Of a stretch of 64,000 nucleotides of DNA, positions 1 through 11,806 are shown in pieces. Made by a program: the position numbers and the translations under genes. Every line of letters starts with the position of its first letter. Positions within the stretch are counted from its first letter, which is position 1. Source of the DNA: Colwellia sp. 39_35_sub15_T18 (GTDB taxonomy: Bacteria; Pseudomonadota; Gammaproteobacteria; Enterobacterales; Alteromonadaceae). Location: positions 176,320 through 240,319 of the forward strand of contig MAAE01000032.1 in NCBI GenBank assembly GCA_002162675.1, in the 5' to 3' direction. Below the pieces are notes generated by a model. The model saw nothing but the letters and a program-made list of their open reading frames with translations, did no database searches and was not told where the DNA came from.

Positions 1-88
1 CGGCAATGAGTAAACGCTCTTCTTGCTCTGGTAAATAACTACAGGGAAAGGTGTGAGTGATGCCAACTTTAAAACTAGTGTCGTTCAT
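1..88 (-). CDS. bpt: Aspartate/glutamate leucyltransferase Bpt, N-terminal part only
   Basis: The reverse strand from an ATG at 88 reads [19 protein letters not shown] and stays open to the window edge, giving 29 residues. This is the typical start of the bacterial arginyl/leucyl-tRNA-protein transferase (Ate1-like, Bpt) family, including the early Cys before SYLP. Bpt attaches leucine to N-terminal Asp or Glu of proteins, marking them for ClpS-ClpAP degradation. It begins 13 bp after the aat stop, so the two N-degron transferases probably form one operon. The rest of the gene lies outside the window. Confidence 0.85.
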   Translation of the reverse strand, partial: MNDTSFKVGITHTFPCSYLPEQEERLLIA

Positions 89-101
89 ACTGCTACCACC
101 A

Positions 102-851
102 TCACTTTGAGGTATCCGAGTGCGCGCTGATAAAAAGCTCTCTGGCTTGCCAGAAATTTTCAGGGCTTACTTTAGTTATAGCAGTTTCTTTTAGCGCCAC
201 AAAGTTATTGCGTGAAATTTCTTTGGCGCCCATGTCGGCTAAAAAGGGGTTAAGCAACTGGCAATCAATAAAGTCGACAGCTATTGACGTTAATAATTGT
301 GCTAAAGCAACTAAAGCAAATTTAGAAGCGTTAGCTTGAGTATAAAACATTGACTCGCCAGAGAAAAAACCATTAATGGCCACGCCATATAAACCGCCAA
401 CCAGTGCTGGCTTTGGCTCTGCGGTGTCATTGTTGTTTATTTGCCAAACTTCAATGGAATGGGCATAACCTAATTGATGTAAGTTGACATAAGCGGCTTG
501 CATTTCGGGCACTATCCAAGTGTCATCGTTACGAAAAGGGGCGTTAGCACAGCATTTAATGACTTGTTCAAACGCGGTGTTTACAGTGATTTTATAGGGG
601 GCTTTTTTAATGGCTTTTCGTAAGGTGCGATTAATACGTAAATCGCTAAGCTTAATGATAGCGCGGGGATCTGGTGACCACCACAGCAAGGGATCATTTT
701 CACTAAACCAAGGAAATATTCCTTGGTTATAGGCATTAATTAATCGCTTTGCTTGTAAATCGCCCCCCACAGCTAATAAGCCATTGGGCTCGGTGAGGGC
801 GAAATTTACCGAAGGAAAAGCTAAATTGTTATCATCAAGTTGATATAGCAT
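102..851 (-). CDS. aat: Leucyl/phenylalanyl-tRNA-protein transferase
   Basis: 249 residues, normal length for Aat. The enzyme transfers Leu or Phe from aminoacyl-tRNA to proteins with N-terminal Arg or Lys, making them N-degron substrates. Recognisable family blocks are [19 protein letters not shown] near residue 46, the [18 protein letters not shown] block near residue 155, and FIDCQLLNP near residue 195. It is followed directly by bpt, the partner transferase for acidic N-termini, as in many gammaproteobacteria. Upstream lies trxB on the same strand, separated by a REP-like inverted pair. The start ATG at 851 fits the usual family N-terminus beginning about nine residues before FP. Confidence 0.96.
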   Translation of the reverse strand: MLYQLDDNNLAFPSVNFALTEPNGLLAVGGDLQAKRLINAYNQGIFPWFSENDPLLWWSPDPRAIIKLSDLRINRTLRKAIKKAPYKITVNTAFEQVIKCCANAPFRNDDTWIVPEMQAAYVNLHQLGYAHSIEVWQINNNDTAEPKPALVGGLYGVAINGFFSGESMFYTQANASKFALVALAQLLTSIAVDFIDCQLLNPFLADMGAKEISRNNFVALKETAITKVSPENFWQARELFISAHSDTSK

Positions 852-884
852 TTTAAACTTGTTCGCGCTTAACTTAAAAAGAAC

Positions 885-951
885 GAGCGCGGTTAAAACC
901 TCGCCTACGATGTAGTATCTTTTGAACTTGTAGGCGGGAATTTATTCGCGC
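885..951. repeat. REP-like inverted pair between trxB and aat
   Basis: Two palindromic units face each other. The left unit (885-908) contains GCGGTTAAAACC and ends CGCCTAC. The right unit (930-951) starts GTAGGCGGGAATTTATTCGC. The outer GTAGGCG/CGCCTAC arms can pair, as in the REP or BIME elements of Pseudomonas and enterics. Related units occur at 13026-13086 and 32455-32480. Such elements are known to sit in 3' or intercistronic regions. Confidence 0.6.
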
Positions 952-957
952 TTACAC

Positions 958-1926
<969 letters not shown>

Positions 1927-2044
1927 TTATTTTTAATAATTTATTTTTAAATAAAGAATAAATAGGTTTGATAAATAATTATCTTATTAATTGGGATGAT
2001 AAGGAAATAAAGCAAGGGGGTAAATAACTTGTTTGTTATATGCT

Positions 2045-2097
2045 AAACAAAAAAAAGAGCGTTTTTTGCTAGATTGTAAGCAAAAGTGCGCTCTTTG
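2045..2097 (-). terminator. Rho-independent terminator of ald
   Basis: A long hairpin has outer arms AAAGAGCG (2054-2061) and CGCTCTTT (2089-2096) and inner arms TTTTGCT and AGCAAAA. On the reverse strand it is followed by a run of seven T. It lies about 60 bp after the ald stop and before trxB. Confidence 0.8.
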
Positions 2098-2157
2098 GTG
2101 TCGCTTTAACGTATAAAGCTAGTGTTAATGTTATGTGTTTAAAAGTAATGTTAGCAA

Positions 2158-3276
2158 TTATGCGTTTAACGCAACTCTGGGTTCAACATATTCATAACCT
2201 AATACATCGGCAACGGGTTGGTAAGTTACTTTACCCGCCATAACATTTAAGCCAGCTAATAAATGTTCATCATCTAATAGTGCTTGTTTAGCGCCTTTAT
2301 TAGCAAGCGTAACAGCAAAGGGCATAGTGGCATTGGTTAAAGCCATTGTTGAGGTACGTGCTACGCCACCCGGCATGTTAGCAACGCAGTAGTGAACAAC
2401 ATCATCAACCACATAAGTTGGCTCTTGGTGAGTTGTGGCTTTCGAGGTTTCAAAACAGCCGCCTTGGTCGATTGCTACATCAACAATAACAGCGCCTTTT
2501 TTCATCATTTTTATGTGCTCTCTGCTAACTAATTTTGGTGCTGCTGCACCTGGAATTAATACCGCACCAATGACTAAGTCAGCTTCAACAATTAATTGGT
2601 TCATTGCATCAGCCGTTGAATAAACGGTTTTTAAACGACCATCAAATTCAGTATCTAATTGGCGTAAACGTGGTAATGAACGGTCTAAAATAGTCACGTC
2701 CGCACCCATACCTACCGCCATGCGAGCTGCTTGAGTACCAACAACACCGCCACCAACAATTAACACTTTGGCTGGTGCGACACCGGGAACCCCCCCTAAT
2801 AAGGCGCCTAAACCGCCTTGGGCTTTTTCTAAAGCATGAGCACCCGCTTGAATAGACATACGGCCAGCAACTTCAGACATTGGTGCAAGTAATGGCAAGC
2901 CACCTGTAGGCGAGGTTACGGTTTCATAAGCAATACAAGTTGCGCCAGAAGCGATTAATAATTCTGTTTGTTGTGGATCGGGAGCTAAATGTAAATAAGT
3001 AAATAAAATTTGCCCTGAGCGAAGCATGTTACATTCAACAGGCTGTGGCTCTTTCACCTTGATGATCATTTCCGCCGTGGCAAATATTTCTGCGGCACTG
3101 TCAATAATTGTGGCGCCAGCAGCAATATACTGCTCATTATCAAAACCAATTTCGGCACCACCATTATTTTCAACAATCACTTGATGACCGTTTACTGATA
3201 ATTCTTTAACACCTGCGGGTGTTAAGCCAATGCGGTACTCATGGTTTTTAATTTCTTTAGGTACACCAATAATCAT
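2158..3276 (-). CDS. ald: Alanine dehydrogenase
   Basis: With the start at 3276 the protein has 372 residues, the usual Ald length, beginning MIIGVPKEIKNHEYRIG. A purine-rich AAGAGAG precedes this ATG. A longer frame to 3345 exists, but its extra 23 residues are encoded by the dispersed repeat upstream and are rejected. The enzyme oxidatively deaminates L-alanine to pyruvate and ammonia with NAD. Seen are the substrate-site Lys in IKVKEPQ near residue 74, the His in TYLHLAPD near residue 96, and the NAD-binding VGGGVVGTQAARMAVGMGA near residue 173. The divergent lrp suggests alanine/leucine-responsive control. Confidence 0.96.
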   Translation of the reverse strand: MIIGVPKEIKNHEYRIGLTPAGVKELSVNGHQVIVENNGGAEIGFDNEQYIAAGATIIDSAAEIFATAEMIIKVKEPQPVECNMLRSGQILFTYLHLAPDPQQTELLIASGATCIAYETVTSPTGGLPLLAPMSEVAGRMSIQAGAHALEKAQGGLGALLGGVPGVAPAKVLIVGGGVVGTQAARMAVGMGADVTILDRSLPRLRQLDTEFDGRLKTVYSTADAMNQLIVEADLVIGAVLIPGAAAPKLVSREHIKMMKKGAVIVDVAIDQGGCFETSKATTHQEPTYVVDDVVHYCVANMPGGVARTSTMALTNATMPFAVTLANKGAKQALLDDEHLLAGLNVMAGKVTYQPVADVLGYEYVEPRVALNA

Positions 3277-3300
3277 AATAATCTCTCTTAATTTGTATTT

Positions 3301-3424
3301 ATTCAGCTTAGAAATATTTACCACAGAGAGCACCGAGGTGCTCACGCACTACACCGAGAATAACAAAATCTCTGTGTCGGCTCGAAGAGCCCTCTGTGAA
3401 GCATCACGGCTCGGTGGTGAACAG
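3301..3424 (-). repeat. CACAGAG/CACCGAG dispersed repeat, copy 1
   Basis: Reverse-oriented, near full-length copy of a dispersed intergenic repeat. It runs from ATTCAGCTTAGAAATATTTA through CCACAGAGAG, CACCGAGGTGC and CCTCTGTGAAGCATC to CTCGGTGGTGAAC. It is about 25 bp upstream of the ald start, in the ald/lrp divergent region, so it may lie in the ald leader or promoter. Confidence 0.85.
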
Positions 3425-3563
3425 TTACCTTAATTCAACTTGTTAGCAAGTTCTTATTTTAGATACGACTAGTATAAGAGTAACTAGCTAGAATAACCTG
3501 TCGTAAATATTATAAAGGCGATATATAATGCTGATACTGGTGCTATTAATAGATGAATATAAA

Positions 3564-4046
3564 ATGAATTCTGTCACAAGTAAAAAAATAGATCGTATTG
3601 ATAAAAACATTTTAGCTGAATTACAAAAAGAGGGTCGACTGTCAAATGTTGAATTATCAAAACGTGTCGGTTTAAGCCCAACCCCTTGTTTGGAGCGCGT
3701 TAAGCGTTTAGAAAAAGAGCAATATATAACAGGTTATCAAGCTAATTTGGATGCAACAAAGCTAAATTTAGCTTTATTGGTGTTTGTTGAAATAACCCTC
3801 ACTAAAACTAGCCCTGATGTCTTTGATGATTTTGCCGCGGCGGTGCACGAACTTGAGGTTATTCAAGAGTGTCACTTAGTGTCGGGGGATTTTGATTTTC
3901 TGTTAAAAACCCGGGTAAAAGATATGCTAGCGTATCGGCAATTATTAGGGGATACGCTATTAAGGCTACCGGCGGTCAGTGAAAGTCGGACTTATGTGGT
4001 TATGGATGAAATAAAATCCAGTAATATGTTACCAATTAAGCGATAA
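3564..4046 (+). CDS. lrp: Leucine-responsive regulatory protein Lrp
   Basis: 160 residues from the ATG at 3564, close to E. coli Lrp (164). The N-terminal helix-turn-helix contains GRLSNVELSKRVGLSPTPCLERVKRLE. The C-terminal RAM domain contains VFVEITL, ECHLVSGDFDFLLKTRV and TLLRLPAV, nearly the same as Lrp itself rather than a distant AsnC paralogue. An upstream ATG at 3528 has a better ribosome site (AAAGG) but would add a hydrophobic 12-residue tail, so the start is uncertain. It lies divergent from ald and just upstream of ftsK, as lrp does in E. coli. It probably senses leucine or alanine and controls ald and amino-acid metabolism. Confidence 0.93.
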   Translation: MNSVTSKKIDRIDKNILAELQKEGRLSNVELSKRVGLSPTPCLERVKRLEKEQYITGYQANLDATKLNLALLVFVEITLTKTSPDVFDDFAAAVHELEVIQECHLVSGDFDFLLKTRVKDMLAYRQLLGDTLLRLPAVSESRTYVVMDEIKSSNMLPIKR

Positions 4047-4110
4047 TTTGTTATTTTACCCTTAATAGCCTTATTTTCATTACCAATGAAAAACTTCCCT
4101 GGAATTTTAA

Positions 4111-6669
4111 TTGCCTGCTGACCTCATGAAAAATACTGATGAACTCTTTAATGACCCTGTAAACACTCAATCTGATGAGTCAGTCACTAAGCAGTTAAGT
4201 GGCGTGCAGCGCTTACTTGAAACGGGTTTACTCTTTTTTAGTGTCTTTGCCATGTTCTTGATGTTGGCACTATTTAGTTTTGATGCCGCCGATCCCGGTT
4301 GGGCGCAAACGGGTTATCAAACACCGGTTAGAAACCTTGGCGGCGCTGTTGGTGCTTATCTTTCGGATCTATTACTTAACTTATTTGGTTTTATTGCTTA
4401 TACCTTACCCTTTGTTGTCGCCATTATTGGTTGGTTATTATTTCAAAAATTTCACCAATTAATGCAGTTAGATTATTTAACATTAGGATTAAAGTTAATT
4501 GGCTTTTTCATGTTTTATATGGGCATTACCTCACTAGCCAGTATGAATTTTGATGATCTATTCTACTTTTCTGCCGGCGGTATTTTAGGGGATGTGTTAA
4601 GTAAAGGCTTCCTACCTTATTTTTCTTTTGTTGGTTCTACCTTAATCTTTCTTATGTTCAGCTGTGCAGGCTTTGTGTTACTGACTGGTTTTTCTTGGTT
4701 GAATTTTATTGATAATTTAGGCCGCAGTACCATAGCGGCAGTAGTGTTTTTACAGCATTTTCCCCAATATATTAAAGATAAATTTGGTACTGAACTCCCT
4801 CAAGAGACACAAACATCAACAACCACAGCAGATACTGATAGTATCGATATTGATATTGAAATTGATAGCGCTAGCGAACAAACTAAAAAAGTCAGTAAAT
4901 CATTATCAAAAATATCACCTAAAGCACCACCCAAGATAATCAGCACCAGAGCAAGCGAAGAGGCCATTGAACCCTTTATTGATATTAATGAGCTCATTTC
5001 AGGGTCAATCGCGGGTAATGTACAAGAGTATGTTAGTGAAGCAGAAATCACTGCCGCTTTTACTCAGGTTGAAAAAGTGAATGTTGCCGATGACAACCAA
5101 GCATCTAATAGCGGTGCCGTGGTCAGTAGCAGTGATGCCAGCCAAGTGAACTTAGTGGCCAGTGAAGAAGCATTTGAAGGTATGCCATCGATTGATTTAC
5201 TTGATAGACCAGACAAAGAGAAAAACCCAATAAATAGAGCAGAGTTAGAGCAGGTTAGCCGTTTAGTTGAAGCCAAGCTGCTTGATTTTAAAGTGCAGGC
5301 ACAAGTTGTTGCCGTATACCCCGGCCCGGTAATTACCCGCTTTGAACTTGACTTAGCGCCCGGTATGAAGGTCAGTAAAATCACCTCATTGTCGAAAGAT
5401 TTAGCGCGTGCACTTTCTGCTATTAGTGTCCGCGTGGTTGAAGTGATCCCCGGAAAATCGGTGATTGGTTTAGAGTTACCTAATAAGCATCGGGAAATCG
5501 TCAGATTAAGCGAAGTTATTGCTTGTCCTGCCTTTGAAGAATCAACTTCACCTTTAGCCATGGTGCTAGGTAAAGATATTGCCGGCGAACCTGTGGTGGT
5601 TGATTTAGCTAAAATGCCACATTTATTAGTGGCGGGTACTACCGGCTCTGGTAAGTCTGTGGGGGTTAACACTATGATTGTTAGCTTGCTTTATAAATCG
5701 ACCCCCGAAGATGTGCGTTTGATCATGATAGACCCTAAAATGCTTGAGCTTTCTGTCTATGAAGGTATTCCGCATTTACTCTCAGAAGTGGTTACCGATA
5801 TGAAAGACGCCGCTAATGCTTTGCGTTGGTGTGTGGGTGAAATGGAACGTCGTTATAAGTTGATGTCAGCCTTAGGGGTTAGAAATTTAAAAGGCTACAA
5901 CAAAAAAATACTGACTGCCATTGAAGAGGGTGAGCCTATGATTGACCCGTTATGGCAGCCTAGTGATGGCCTTGATCAAACACCACCACTATTAGAAAAA
6001 TTACCCAGCATTGTTGTTATTGTTGATGAATTTGCCGACATGATGATGATTGTTGGTAAAAAAGTTGAAGAGTTAATTGCCCGTATCGCACAAAAGGCAC
6101 GTGCTGCAGGCATACATTTAATATTAGCAACGCAAAGGCCGTCGGTTGATGTGATTACCGGTTTAATTAAAGCCAATATTCCCACCCGTATGGCCTTTCA
6201 AGTTTCTTCTGGCCTAAACTCTCGTACTATTTTAGATCAACAAGGTGCTGAGCAATTACTCGGTATGGGGGATATGCTTTATTTACCGCCGGGTACAGGG
6301 GTGCCAACGCGTGTTCATGGCGCTTTTATTGACGATCATGAAGTACATGCGGTAGTAAATGACTGGAAACAACGTGGCGAACCCAATTACGTTGAAGAAA
6401 TTTTGGCTGGTGGCAGCGATGAAGACATGCTATTACCTGGCGAACAAGCTGAAGGTGGCAATGAAGAGTCGGATGCCCTTTATGATGAAGCGGTAAATTT
6501 TGTTACAGAAAAACGTCGCGTTTCCATTTCAAGTGTACAAAGACAATTTAGAATTGGCTATAATCGTGCCGCTAGAATTGTCGAACAAATGGAAATTCAA
6601 GGTGTGGTGTCAAATGCGGGTAACAATGGCGCGCGCGAAGTACTCGCACCACCGCCGATTAGAGATTAA
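4111..6669 (+). CDS. ftsK: DNA translocase FtsK
   Basis: 852 residues with a TTG start at 4111, or 847 from the ATG at 4126; neither has a strong ribosome site. FtsK couples septation to chromosome dimer resolution by pumping DNA toward dif. The N-terminal 210 residues form about four membrane helices. A Ser/Asp-rich linker spans about 225-365 and is much shorter than in E. coli (1329 residues in total). The motor follows, with Walker [11 protein letters not shown] near residue 510 and Walker [13 protein letters not shown] near residue 635. The C-terminal gamma winged-helix ([20 protein letters not shown]) would read KOPS sites. It lies between lrp and lolA as in E. coli. Confidence 0.97.
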   Translation: MPADLMKNTDELFNDPVNTQSDESVTKQLSGVQRLLETGLLFFSVFAMFLMLALFSFDAADPGWAQTGYQTPVRNLGGAVGAYLSDLLLNLFGFIAYTLPFVVAIIGWLLFQKFHQLMQLDYLTLGLKLIGFFMFYMGITSLASMNFDDLFYFSAGGILGDVLSKGFLPYFSFVGSTLIFLMFSCAGFVLLTGFSWLNFIDNLGRSTIAAVVFLQHFPQYIKDKFGTELPQETQTSTTTADTDSIDIDIEIDSASEQTKKVSKSLSKISPKAPPKIISTRASEEAIEPFIDINELISGSIAGNVQEYVSEAEITAAFTQVEKVNVADDNQASNSGAVVSSSDASQVNLVASEEAFEGMPSIDLLDRPDKEKNPINRAELEQVSRLVEAKLLDFKVQAQVVAVYPGPVITRFELDLAPGMKVSKITSLSKDLARALSAISVRVVEVIPGKSVIGLELPNKHREIVRLSEVIACPAFEESTSPLAMVLGKDIAGEPVVVDLAKMPHLLVAGTTGSGKSVGVNTMIVSLLYKSTPEDVRLIMIDPKMLELSVYEGIPHLLSEVVTDMKDAANALRWCVGEMERRYKLMSALGVRNLKGYNKKILTAIEEGEPMIDPLWQPSDGLDQTPPLLEKLPSIVVIVDEFADMMMIVGKKVEELIARIAQKARAAGIHLILATQRPSVDVITGLIKANIPTRMAFQVSSGLNSRTILDQQGAEQLLGMGDMLYLPPGTGVPTRVHGAFIDDHEVHAVVNDWKQRGEPNYVEEILAGGSDEDMLLPGEQAEGGNEESDALYDEAVNFVTEKRRVSISSVQRQFRIGYNRAARIVEQMEIQGVVSNAGNNGAREVLAPPPIRD

Positions 6670-6683
6670 AAGCATCGATACTA

Positions 6684-6738
6684 TTCACCACCGAGTCGCG
6701 ATGCTCTCTGTGGTAAATATTTTTAAAGCTGAATAAAT
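6684..6738 (+). repeat. CACAGAG/CACCGAG dispersed repeat, copy 2 (short form)
   Basis: A 55-bp short version in which TTCACCACCGAGTCGCGATG is joined directly to CTCTCTGTGGTAAATATTTT and ends AAGCTGAATAAAT. It starts 15 bp after the ftsK stop. The internal CACAGAG and CTCGGTG modules of longer copies are missing. Confidence 0.85.
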
Positions 6739-6794
6739 AAAAAGTAATTTAACTATGAATAAAAAAACTCTGGTTAAGACCGTCATGGTAACTG
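6731..6794 (+). repeat. Diverged duplicate of the lolA leader and first codons
   Basis: This block matches 6917-6984, the real lolA translation start. Both hold an A-rich leader, then ATG and the codons for MNKKTL followed by a shared in-register TCATGG further on. The duplicate opens a chimeric frame, 6755-6916 (53 codons), whose first about 13 codons resemble lolA and whose remainder is read through repeat copy 3. It is therefore a remnant rather than a likely gene. The intervening repeat suggests that a repeat insertion or unequal recombination split the lolA start region. Confidence 0.75.
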
Positions 6795-6928
6795 TTTACC
6801 ACCGAGTCGCGATGCTTCACAGAGGGCTTTTCAAGCCTACACAGAGGCTTTTTATGCTCGGTGTAGTGCGCAGCACCTCGGTGCTCTCTGTGGTAAATAT
6901 TTTTAAGCTCAATTGAAGCTCAATAAAT
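6795..6928 (+). repeat. CACAGAG/CACCGAG dispersed repeat, copy 3 (full length)
   Basis: The most complete copy. In order it has TTTACCACCGAGTCGCGATG, CTTCACAGAGGGCT, AGCCTACACAGAGG, GCTCGGTGTAGTGCGCAGCA, CCTCGGTGCTCTCTGTGG and TAAATATTTTTAAGCTC. The inner parts can form several hairpins, for example GGGCTTTTCAAGCC and GCACCTCGGTGC. A small tandem copy of AAGCTCAA closes it. It lies directly before the lolA start. Confidence 0.87.
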
Positions 6929-6944
6929 ATAAAGTAATTAAAAT

Positions 6945-7709
6945 ATGAATAAAAAAACTCTGGCTAATGCTTTCATGGCGCTAGCGCTTAGCACTAGTAG
7001 CAGCCACTTATTTGCCCAAGCGAATAACTTATCTGCCACTGAACTTGTACAAGCAACTCAACCAAGCCAAGTAACAAAAAACACGACTAACAGTGCCAGT
7101 AAAAAACTGTTAATGGCAAAATTAAGTCATCTTGATTTTTTCACCGCAAACTTTAACCAACAAGTGTTGAGTGAGTCAGGTGAAGTTATTGAAGAGAGTA
7201 CGGGCAAGCTGGCTATCAGCAAACCCAACCTAGCCAACTGGCAAGTGTTAACGCCCGATGAACTATCGATAGTGTCTGACGGCAGTAGCGTTTGGTTTTA
7301 TAACCCATGGATTGAACAAGTTAGTGTTTATGCTTTATCTGCTGCCATTGCGCGCACCCCTATTTTACTGTTAACCAGTAAAGATGAAACCTTGTGGCAA
7401 CAATACCGTGTTGAAGAAATAAATAAGCTTGAACAAAAATCGACGTCTAAAGCTGATGACCAGAAAAGCAGCCAGCAAACCTTTGTTATTAGTGCTATTG
7501 ATACCAACAGCCAGATAAAAAGTTTAACACTGGTTTTTGAAGCAAAAAAAGCAGGTGGAGAAGGGCAGTTAAGCGAGTTTTCATTTCTTGATGCTACAGG
7601 GCAGCTAAGCCGTATTCGTTTAAGTGAATTCAATGATCAGCAAGCACCAACACCGGCGTTATTTCATTTTGAGGTTCCGCAAGACACTCAAATTGATGAT
7701 CAACGCTAA
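6945..7709 (+). CDS. lolA: Outer-membrane lipoprotein carrier LolA
   Basis: 254 residues, longer than E. coli LolA (203). LolA is the periplasmic chaperone that carries lipoproteins from LolCDE to LolB. A signal peptide covers about residues 1-25 (start MNKKTLANAFMALALS, likely cleavage after LFA). The mature part has the family pattern: FTANFNQQVL near residue 67, ISKPNLANWQVL, SDGSSVWFYNPWIEQVSVY near residue 110, and a C-terminal beta segment ending FHFEVPQDTQID. An Asp/Ser/Gln-rich insert near residues 160-180 accounts for some extra length. It sits between ftsK and rarA as in E. coli, but separated from both by repeats. Confidence 0.93.
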   Translation: MNKKTLANAFMALALSTSSSHLFAQANNLSATELVQATQPSQVTKNTTNSASKKLLMAKLSHLDFFTANFNQQVLSESGEVIEESTGKLAISKPNLANWQVLTPDELSIVSDGSSVWFYNPWIEQVSVYALSAAIARTPILLLTSKDETLWQQYRVEEINKLEQKSTSKADDQKSSQQTFVISAIDTNSQIKSLTLVFEAKKAGGEGQLSEFSFLDATGQLSRIRLSEFNDQQAPTPALFHFEVPQDTQIDDQR

Positions 7710-7721
7710 GTATTGGATAAC

Positions 7722-7817
7722 TCCACCGCCGCGATGCTTCACAGAGACGTTTTATTCTCGGTGTAGTGCGTAGCACCTCGGTGCTCTCTGTGGTAAATAT
7801 TTCTAAGCTGAATAAAT
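7722..7817 (+). repeat. CACAGAG/CACCGAG dispersed repeat, copy 4
   Basis: Starts CCACCGCCGCGATGCTTCAC, continues with CTCGGTGTAGTGCG, CACCTCGGTGCTCTCTGTGG and TAAATATTTCTAAGCTGAA. It fills most of the space between lolA and rarA and ends about 12 bp before the rarA ribosome-binding site, so it would be transcribed if the two genes are cotranscribed. Confidence 0.87.
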
Positions 7818-7839
7818 ACCGTATTGATAAGGTAAAACG

Positions 7840-9297
7840 TTGAAAAAAGACAGCCAACAAACGAGCTTTTTATCTTTTGAGGAAAGTGATCAACAAAGTT
7901 TGATAACAGCAGAGCCACAAAGCGCTGAGCATTCAAGTCAGCCTATTGCCTCACCTTTAGCCGCGCCCTTAGCTGCGCCTTTAGCCGCAAAGATGCGTCC
8001 ACAAAGTCTCCATGATTATGTGGGTCAGCAACACATACTCGGTGAAAATTCACCGTTACGGGCCGCCATTGAACAAGGGCATTGTCATTCGCTTATTTTT
8101 TGGGGGCCACCGGGCAGCGGTAAAACCACGCTAGCAGAAATTATTGCTCACCATGTTAATGCCAAAGTTATCAGGCTTTCTGCCGTGACTTCCGGTATTA
8201 AAGATATTCGCTTAGCCATTGAGCAAGCAAAAATTAGAGCGAGCAATGGCCACAACGATAATGCCACGGTGCTTTTTGTTGATGAAGTGCATCGTTTTAA
8301 TAAGTCACAACAAGACGCTTTTTTACCTTTTATTGAAGATGGTACTATCATTTTTATTGGCGCAACCACTGAAAACCCCGCCTTTGAACTGAATCAGGCG
8401 CTTTTATCTCGCGCTCGGGTCTATACGTTAAAAAAACTTACCGCCAATGATTTAACACAAGTGCTCGATCGTACTGTGGCTACCATTGAGAAAGAACAAC
8501 AGCTCACTATTGAGCTTGATGCCGATGCCAAGCAAAGTTTCTTGAATCGCGCTGACGGTGATGCCAGACGTTTACTTAACTTATTAGAAAACTGTCTTGA
8601 TAGTGTTATTGCTGAAAATAACCACAAAACTATCACTGTTAAGTTGATTAGTCAGGTTGCCGGCTCTAAGGTTGCGCTTTATGATAAAGGTGGCGATGCC
8701 TTTTATGACCTAATTAGTGCCTTTCATAAATCAGTACGTGGCTCTAGCCCTGATGCCGCTTTATATTGGTATGCACGAATTTTAACCGGTGGCGGTGATG
8801 CGCTTTATGTGGCAAGGCGCTTATTAGCTATAGCCAGTGAAGATATTGGTAATGCCGATCCACGGGCAATGCAATTAGCCATAAACGCGTGGGATACTTA
8901 CCATAGAGTTGGTCCCGGTGAAGGCGAGCGAGCTATTGCACAAGCCGCCGTTTATATGGCGTTAGCACCAAAAAGTAATGCAGTTTATATGGCCTTTAGC
9001 CAAGCAAAAATACTGGCAGAGCAAACGTCCAGTTTAGATGTACCCGATCATTTGAAAAACTCAACCAGCGAAATCACTAAAGCATTAGGCCACGGCGCTG
9101 ATTATCGTTATGCACATCATGAAGTAAACGCTTTTGCGGCGGGAGAAAATTATTTTCCAAAAGCACTAGCGCAAGCCACTGGCTATAATACTGAGCTTTA
9201 TCAACCGAGTGATCGCGGCTTGGAAAAACAATTAAAAGAAAAACTAGATTACCTTAACCGATTAAACCAAGAGAGCAATGAGCAGCGCTATGACTAA
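7840..9297 (+). CDS. rarA: Replication-associated recombination protein RarA (MgsA), AAA+ ATPase
   Basis: 485 residues with a TTG start at 7840, chosen for the AAGG seven bases upstream. RarA acts at stalled or gapped replication forks and binds SSB. The conserved protein begins at [17 protein letters not shown] near residue 49. Walker [13 protein letters not shown] is near residue 90, Walker [19 protein letters not shown] near residue 145, and the sensor region has [12 protein letters not shown]. The C-terminal clamp-loader-like helical domain includes [12 protein letters not shown] and [14 protein letters not shown]. The N-terminal extension before residue 49 is poorly conserved and holds a 12-bp tandem repeat encoding AAPL units. 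It overlaps crcB by 20 bp. Confidence 0.96.
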   Translation: MKKDSQQTSFLSFEESDQQSLITAEPQSAEHSSQPIASPLAAPLAAPLAAKMRPQSLHDYVGQQHILGENSPLRAAIEQGHCHSLIFWGPPGSGKTTLAEIIAHHVNAKVIRLSAVTSGIKDIRLAIEQAKIRASNGHNDNATVLFVDEVHRFNKSQQDAFLPFIEDGTIIFIGATTENPAFELNQALLSRARVYTLKKLTANDLTQVLDRTVATIEKEQQLTIELDADAKQSFLNRADGDARRLLNLLENCLDSVIAENNHKTITVKLISQVAGSKVALYDKGGDAFYDLISAFHKSVRGSSPDAALYWYARILTGGGDALYVARRLLAIASEDIGNADPRAMQLAINAWDTYHRVGPGEGERAIAQAAVYMALAPKSNAVYMAFSQAKILAEQTSSLDVPDHLKNSTSEITKALGHGADYRYAHHEVNAFAAGENYFPKALAQATGYNTELYQPSDRGLEKQLKEKLDYLNRLNQESNEQRYD

Positions 9298-9691
9298 TAC
9301 TGTTAGTAACTTTACCTTATACGCATTTGTTGCTCTTGGCGGAGCTTGTGGTGCTAGCTTACGTTTTTATATCTCACAATTAGTACTAAATTGGTTAGGA
9401 AAAGGTTTCCCTTTTGCCACCTTGGTGGTTAATATCACAGGCTCATTTGTGATGGGAGCACTTTACCAATTAATTGAACATGAATTATTAGATATTCATG
9501 TGCATAGAACATTATTAGGTATTGGCTTTTTAGGTGCGTTTACCACCTTTTCAACATTTTCGTTAGACACCTTGTTGTTGTTACAACAAGGTGATGTGCT
9601 TAAAGCGGGCATTAATGTTTTATTAAATGTTTCCCTTTGTATAGCAGCTGCTGGACTTGGACTTTATCTCGTGTCAAGTTTAGCCAAATAG
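9278..9691 (+). CDS. crcB: Fluoride ion transporter CrcB/FluC
   Basis: 137 residues, four predicted membrane helices, usual size for a dual-topology Fluc fluoride channel that exports F-. Family signatures are [13 protein letters not shown] near residue 20, [13 protein letters not shown] near residue 50, and the phenylalanine/threonine block [16 protein letters not shown] near residue 87. It starts inside the 3' end of rarA with GAGAG just before the ATG, which implies translational coupling. No fluoride riboswitch can therefore precede it directly. The same rarA-crcB-serS order is common in marine gammaproteobacteria. Confidence 0.95.
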   Translation: MSSAMTNTVSNFTLYAFVALGGACGASLRFYISQLVLNWLGKGFPFATLVVNITGSFVMGALYQLIEHELLDIHVHRTLLGIGFLGAFTTFSTFSLDTLLLLQQGDVLKAGINVLLNVSLCIAAAGLGLYLVSSLAK

Positions 9692-9735
9692 AAAACCTTT
9701 AACTTACTTTTTACTTACATACAGACAATACGTGA

Positions 9736-11022
<1,287 letters not shown>

Positions 11023-11061
11023 TCGTTAAATGGTAAAGTAAGTGGTAAAGTACGATTATAG

Positions 11062-11084
11062 AGCGCGGTTTTACCGCGCTTTTT
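11062..11084 (+). terminator. Rho-independent terminator of serS
   Basis: Arms AGCGCGG and CCGCGCT with a TTTTA loop, followed by a T run, 40 bp after the serS stop. Confidence 0.88.
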
Positions 11085-11238
11085 GTTATGGGGTATTTGT
11101 TGTAGGGAATGTGCTATTGGTCACTCGTTATTTTCAATAAAAGAATAAATTATCTTTTTCTGTGTAATAAATTAATGGTGATCGGGTCTATTAAGTTAAC
11201 TCAACTCAATTTAGTTAATATTAATAAAGGAAAGTCCC

Positions 11239-11736
11239 TTGCTGCGAAGTTTTGCCATTCAAGCCCTTATTTTCTTAGTTGTCTTTCAAGGCATCTCTCT
11301 GCTTCGTGAAACGAGTATGCTATCAACAGATGTTGAATTAACGGCAATAGCAAGCCAAGCGACTCGCAATGTACCCACTTTAATGGGTGAAACCATTAAT
11401 TTAGCGTCGCAGGGAAAAACAACGGTTATTTATTTCTTTGCTCCCTGGTGTCAAGTTTGTCATGTCAGTATTGGTAATTTACAATCGTTATATGAAAAAA
11501 ATGAAAACCTTGACGTTATTGCGGTTGCGCTTGATTATACCCGTATTGATGAAGTGACCAACTTTACCAGACAGCATCAGTTAACCTTTCCTATTGCCTT
11601 AGGCAATGAAGCAATTAAACACGCTTTTTCTATCAGCGGTTATCCAAGTTATTACGTTATTAGTGAAGAAAATACCATTATTGGCAAGTCTATGGGATAT
11701 TCTTCAGAACTAGGTCTTTATCTAAGATCTTTGTAG
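11239..11736 (+). CDS. TlpA-like membrane-anchored thioredoxin-fold protein
   Basis: 165 residues with a TTG start preceded by AAAGGAAAG. A single hydrophobic segment (residues 4-22) would anchor it in the inner membrane with the domain in the periplasm. The thioredoxin-like domain has FFAPWCQVCHVSIGNL, with the CXXC at about residues 74-77, and the cis-proline region SGYPSYYVI near residue 142. This resembles TlpA/ResA-type thiol-disulfide oxidoreductases. The substrate cannot be told; no cytochrome c or Dsb genes are nearby. Confidence 0.82.
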   Translation: MLRSFAIQALIFLVVFQGISLLRETSMLSTDVELTAIASQATRNVPTLMGETINLASQGKTTVIYFFAPWCQVCHVSIGNLQSLYEKNENLDVIAVALDYTRIDEVTNFTRQHQLTFPIALGNEAIKHAFSISGYPSYYVISEENTIIGKSMGYSSELGLYLRSL

Positions 11737-11806
11737 TGATTTAAGTTTCGTTTGTGTACACTATTACTTTCATTCTTTTTCTATTAGAACGTGAAGGCAT
11801 TTCCCT

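Noticed and set aside
3230..3433. A 67-codon plus-strand frame with TTESTEVL and ALCEASRLGGE peptides
   Set aside because: It is the translation of repeat copy 1. Similar frames appear over other copies, with no ribosome site or family support.
4800..5672. Two long reverse frames inside ftsK
   Set aside because: They mirror the linker and motor region of a clearly coding ftsK and have no recognisable domains.
9200..9290. A fluoride riboswitch for crcB
   Set aside because: The crcB start lies inside rarA coding sequence, leaving no untranslated leader.
11109..11309. A 66-codon frame before the TlpA-like gene
   Set aside because: It overlaps the TlpA-like start region and has no family resemblance.
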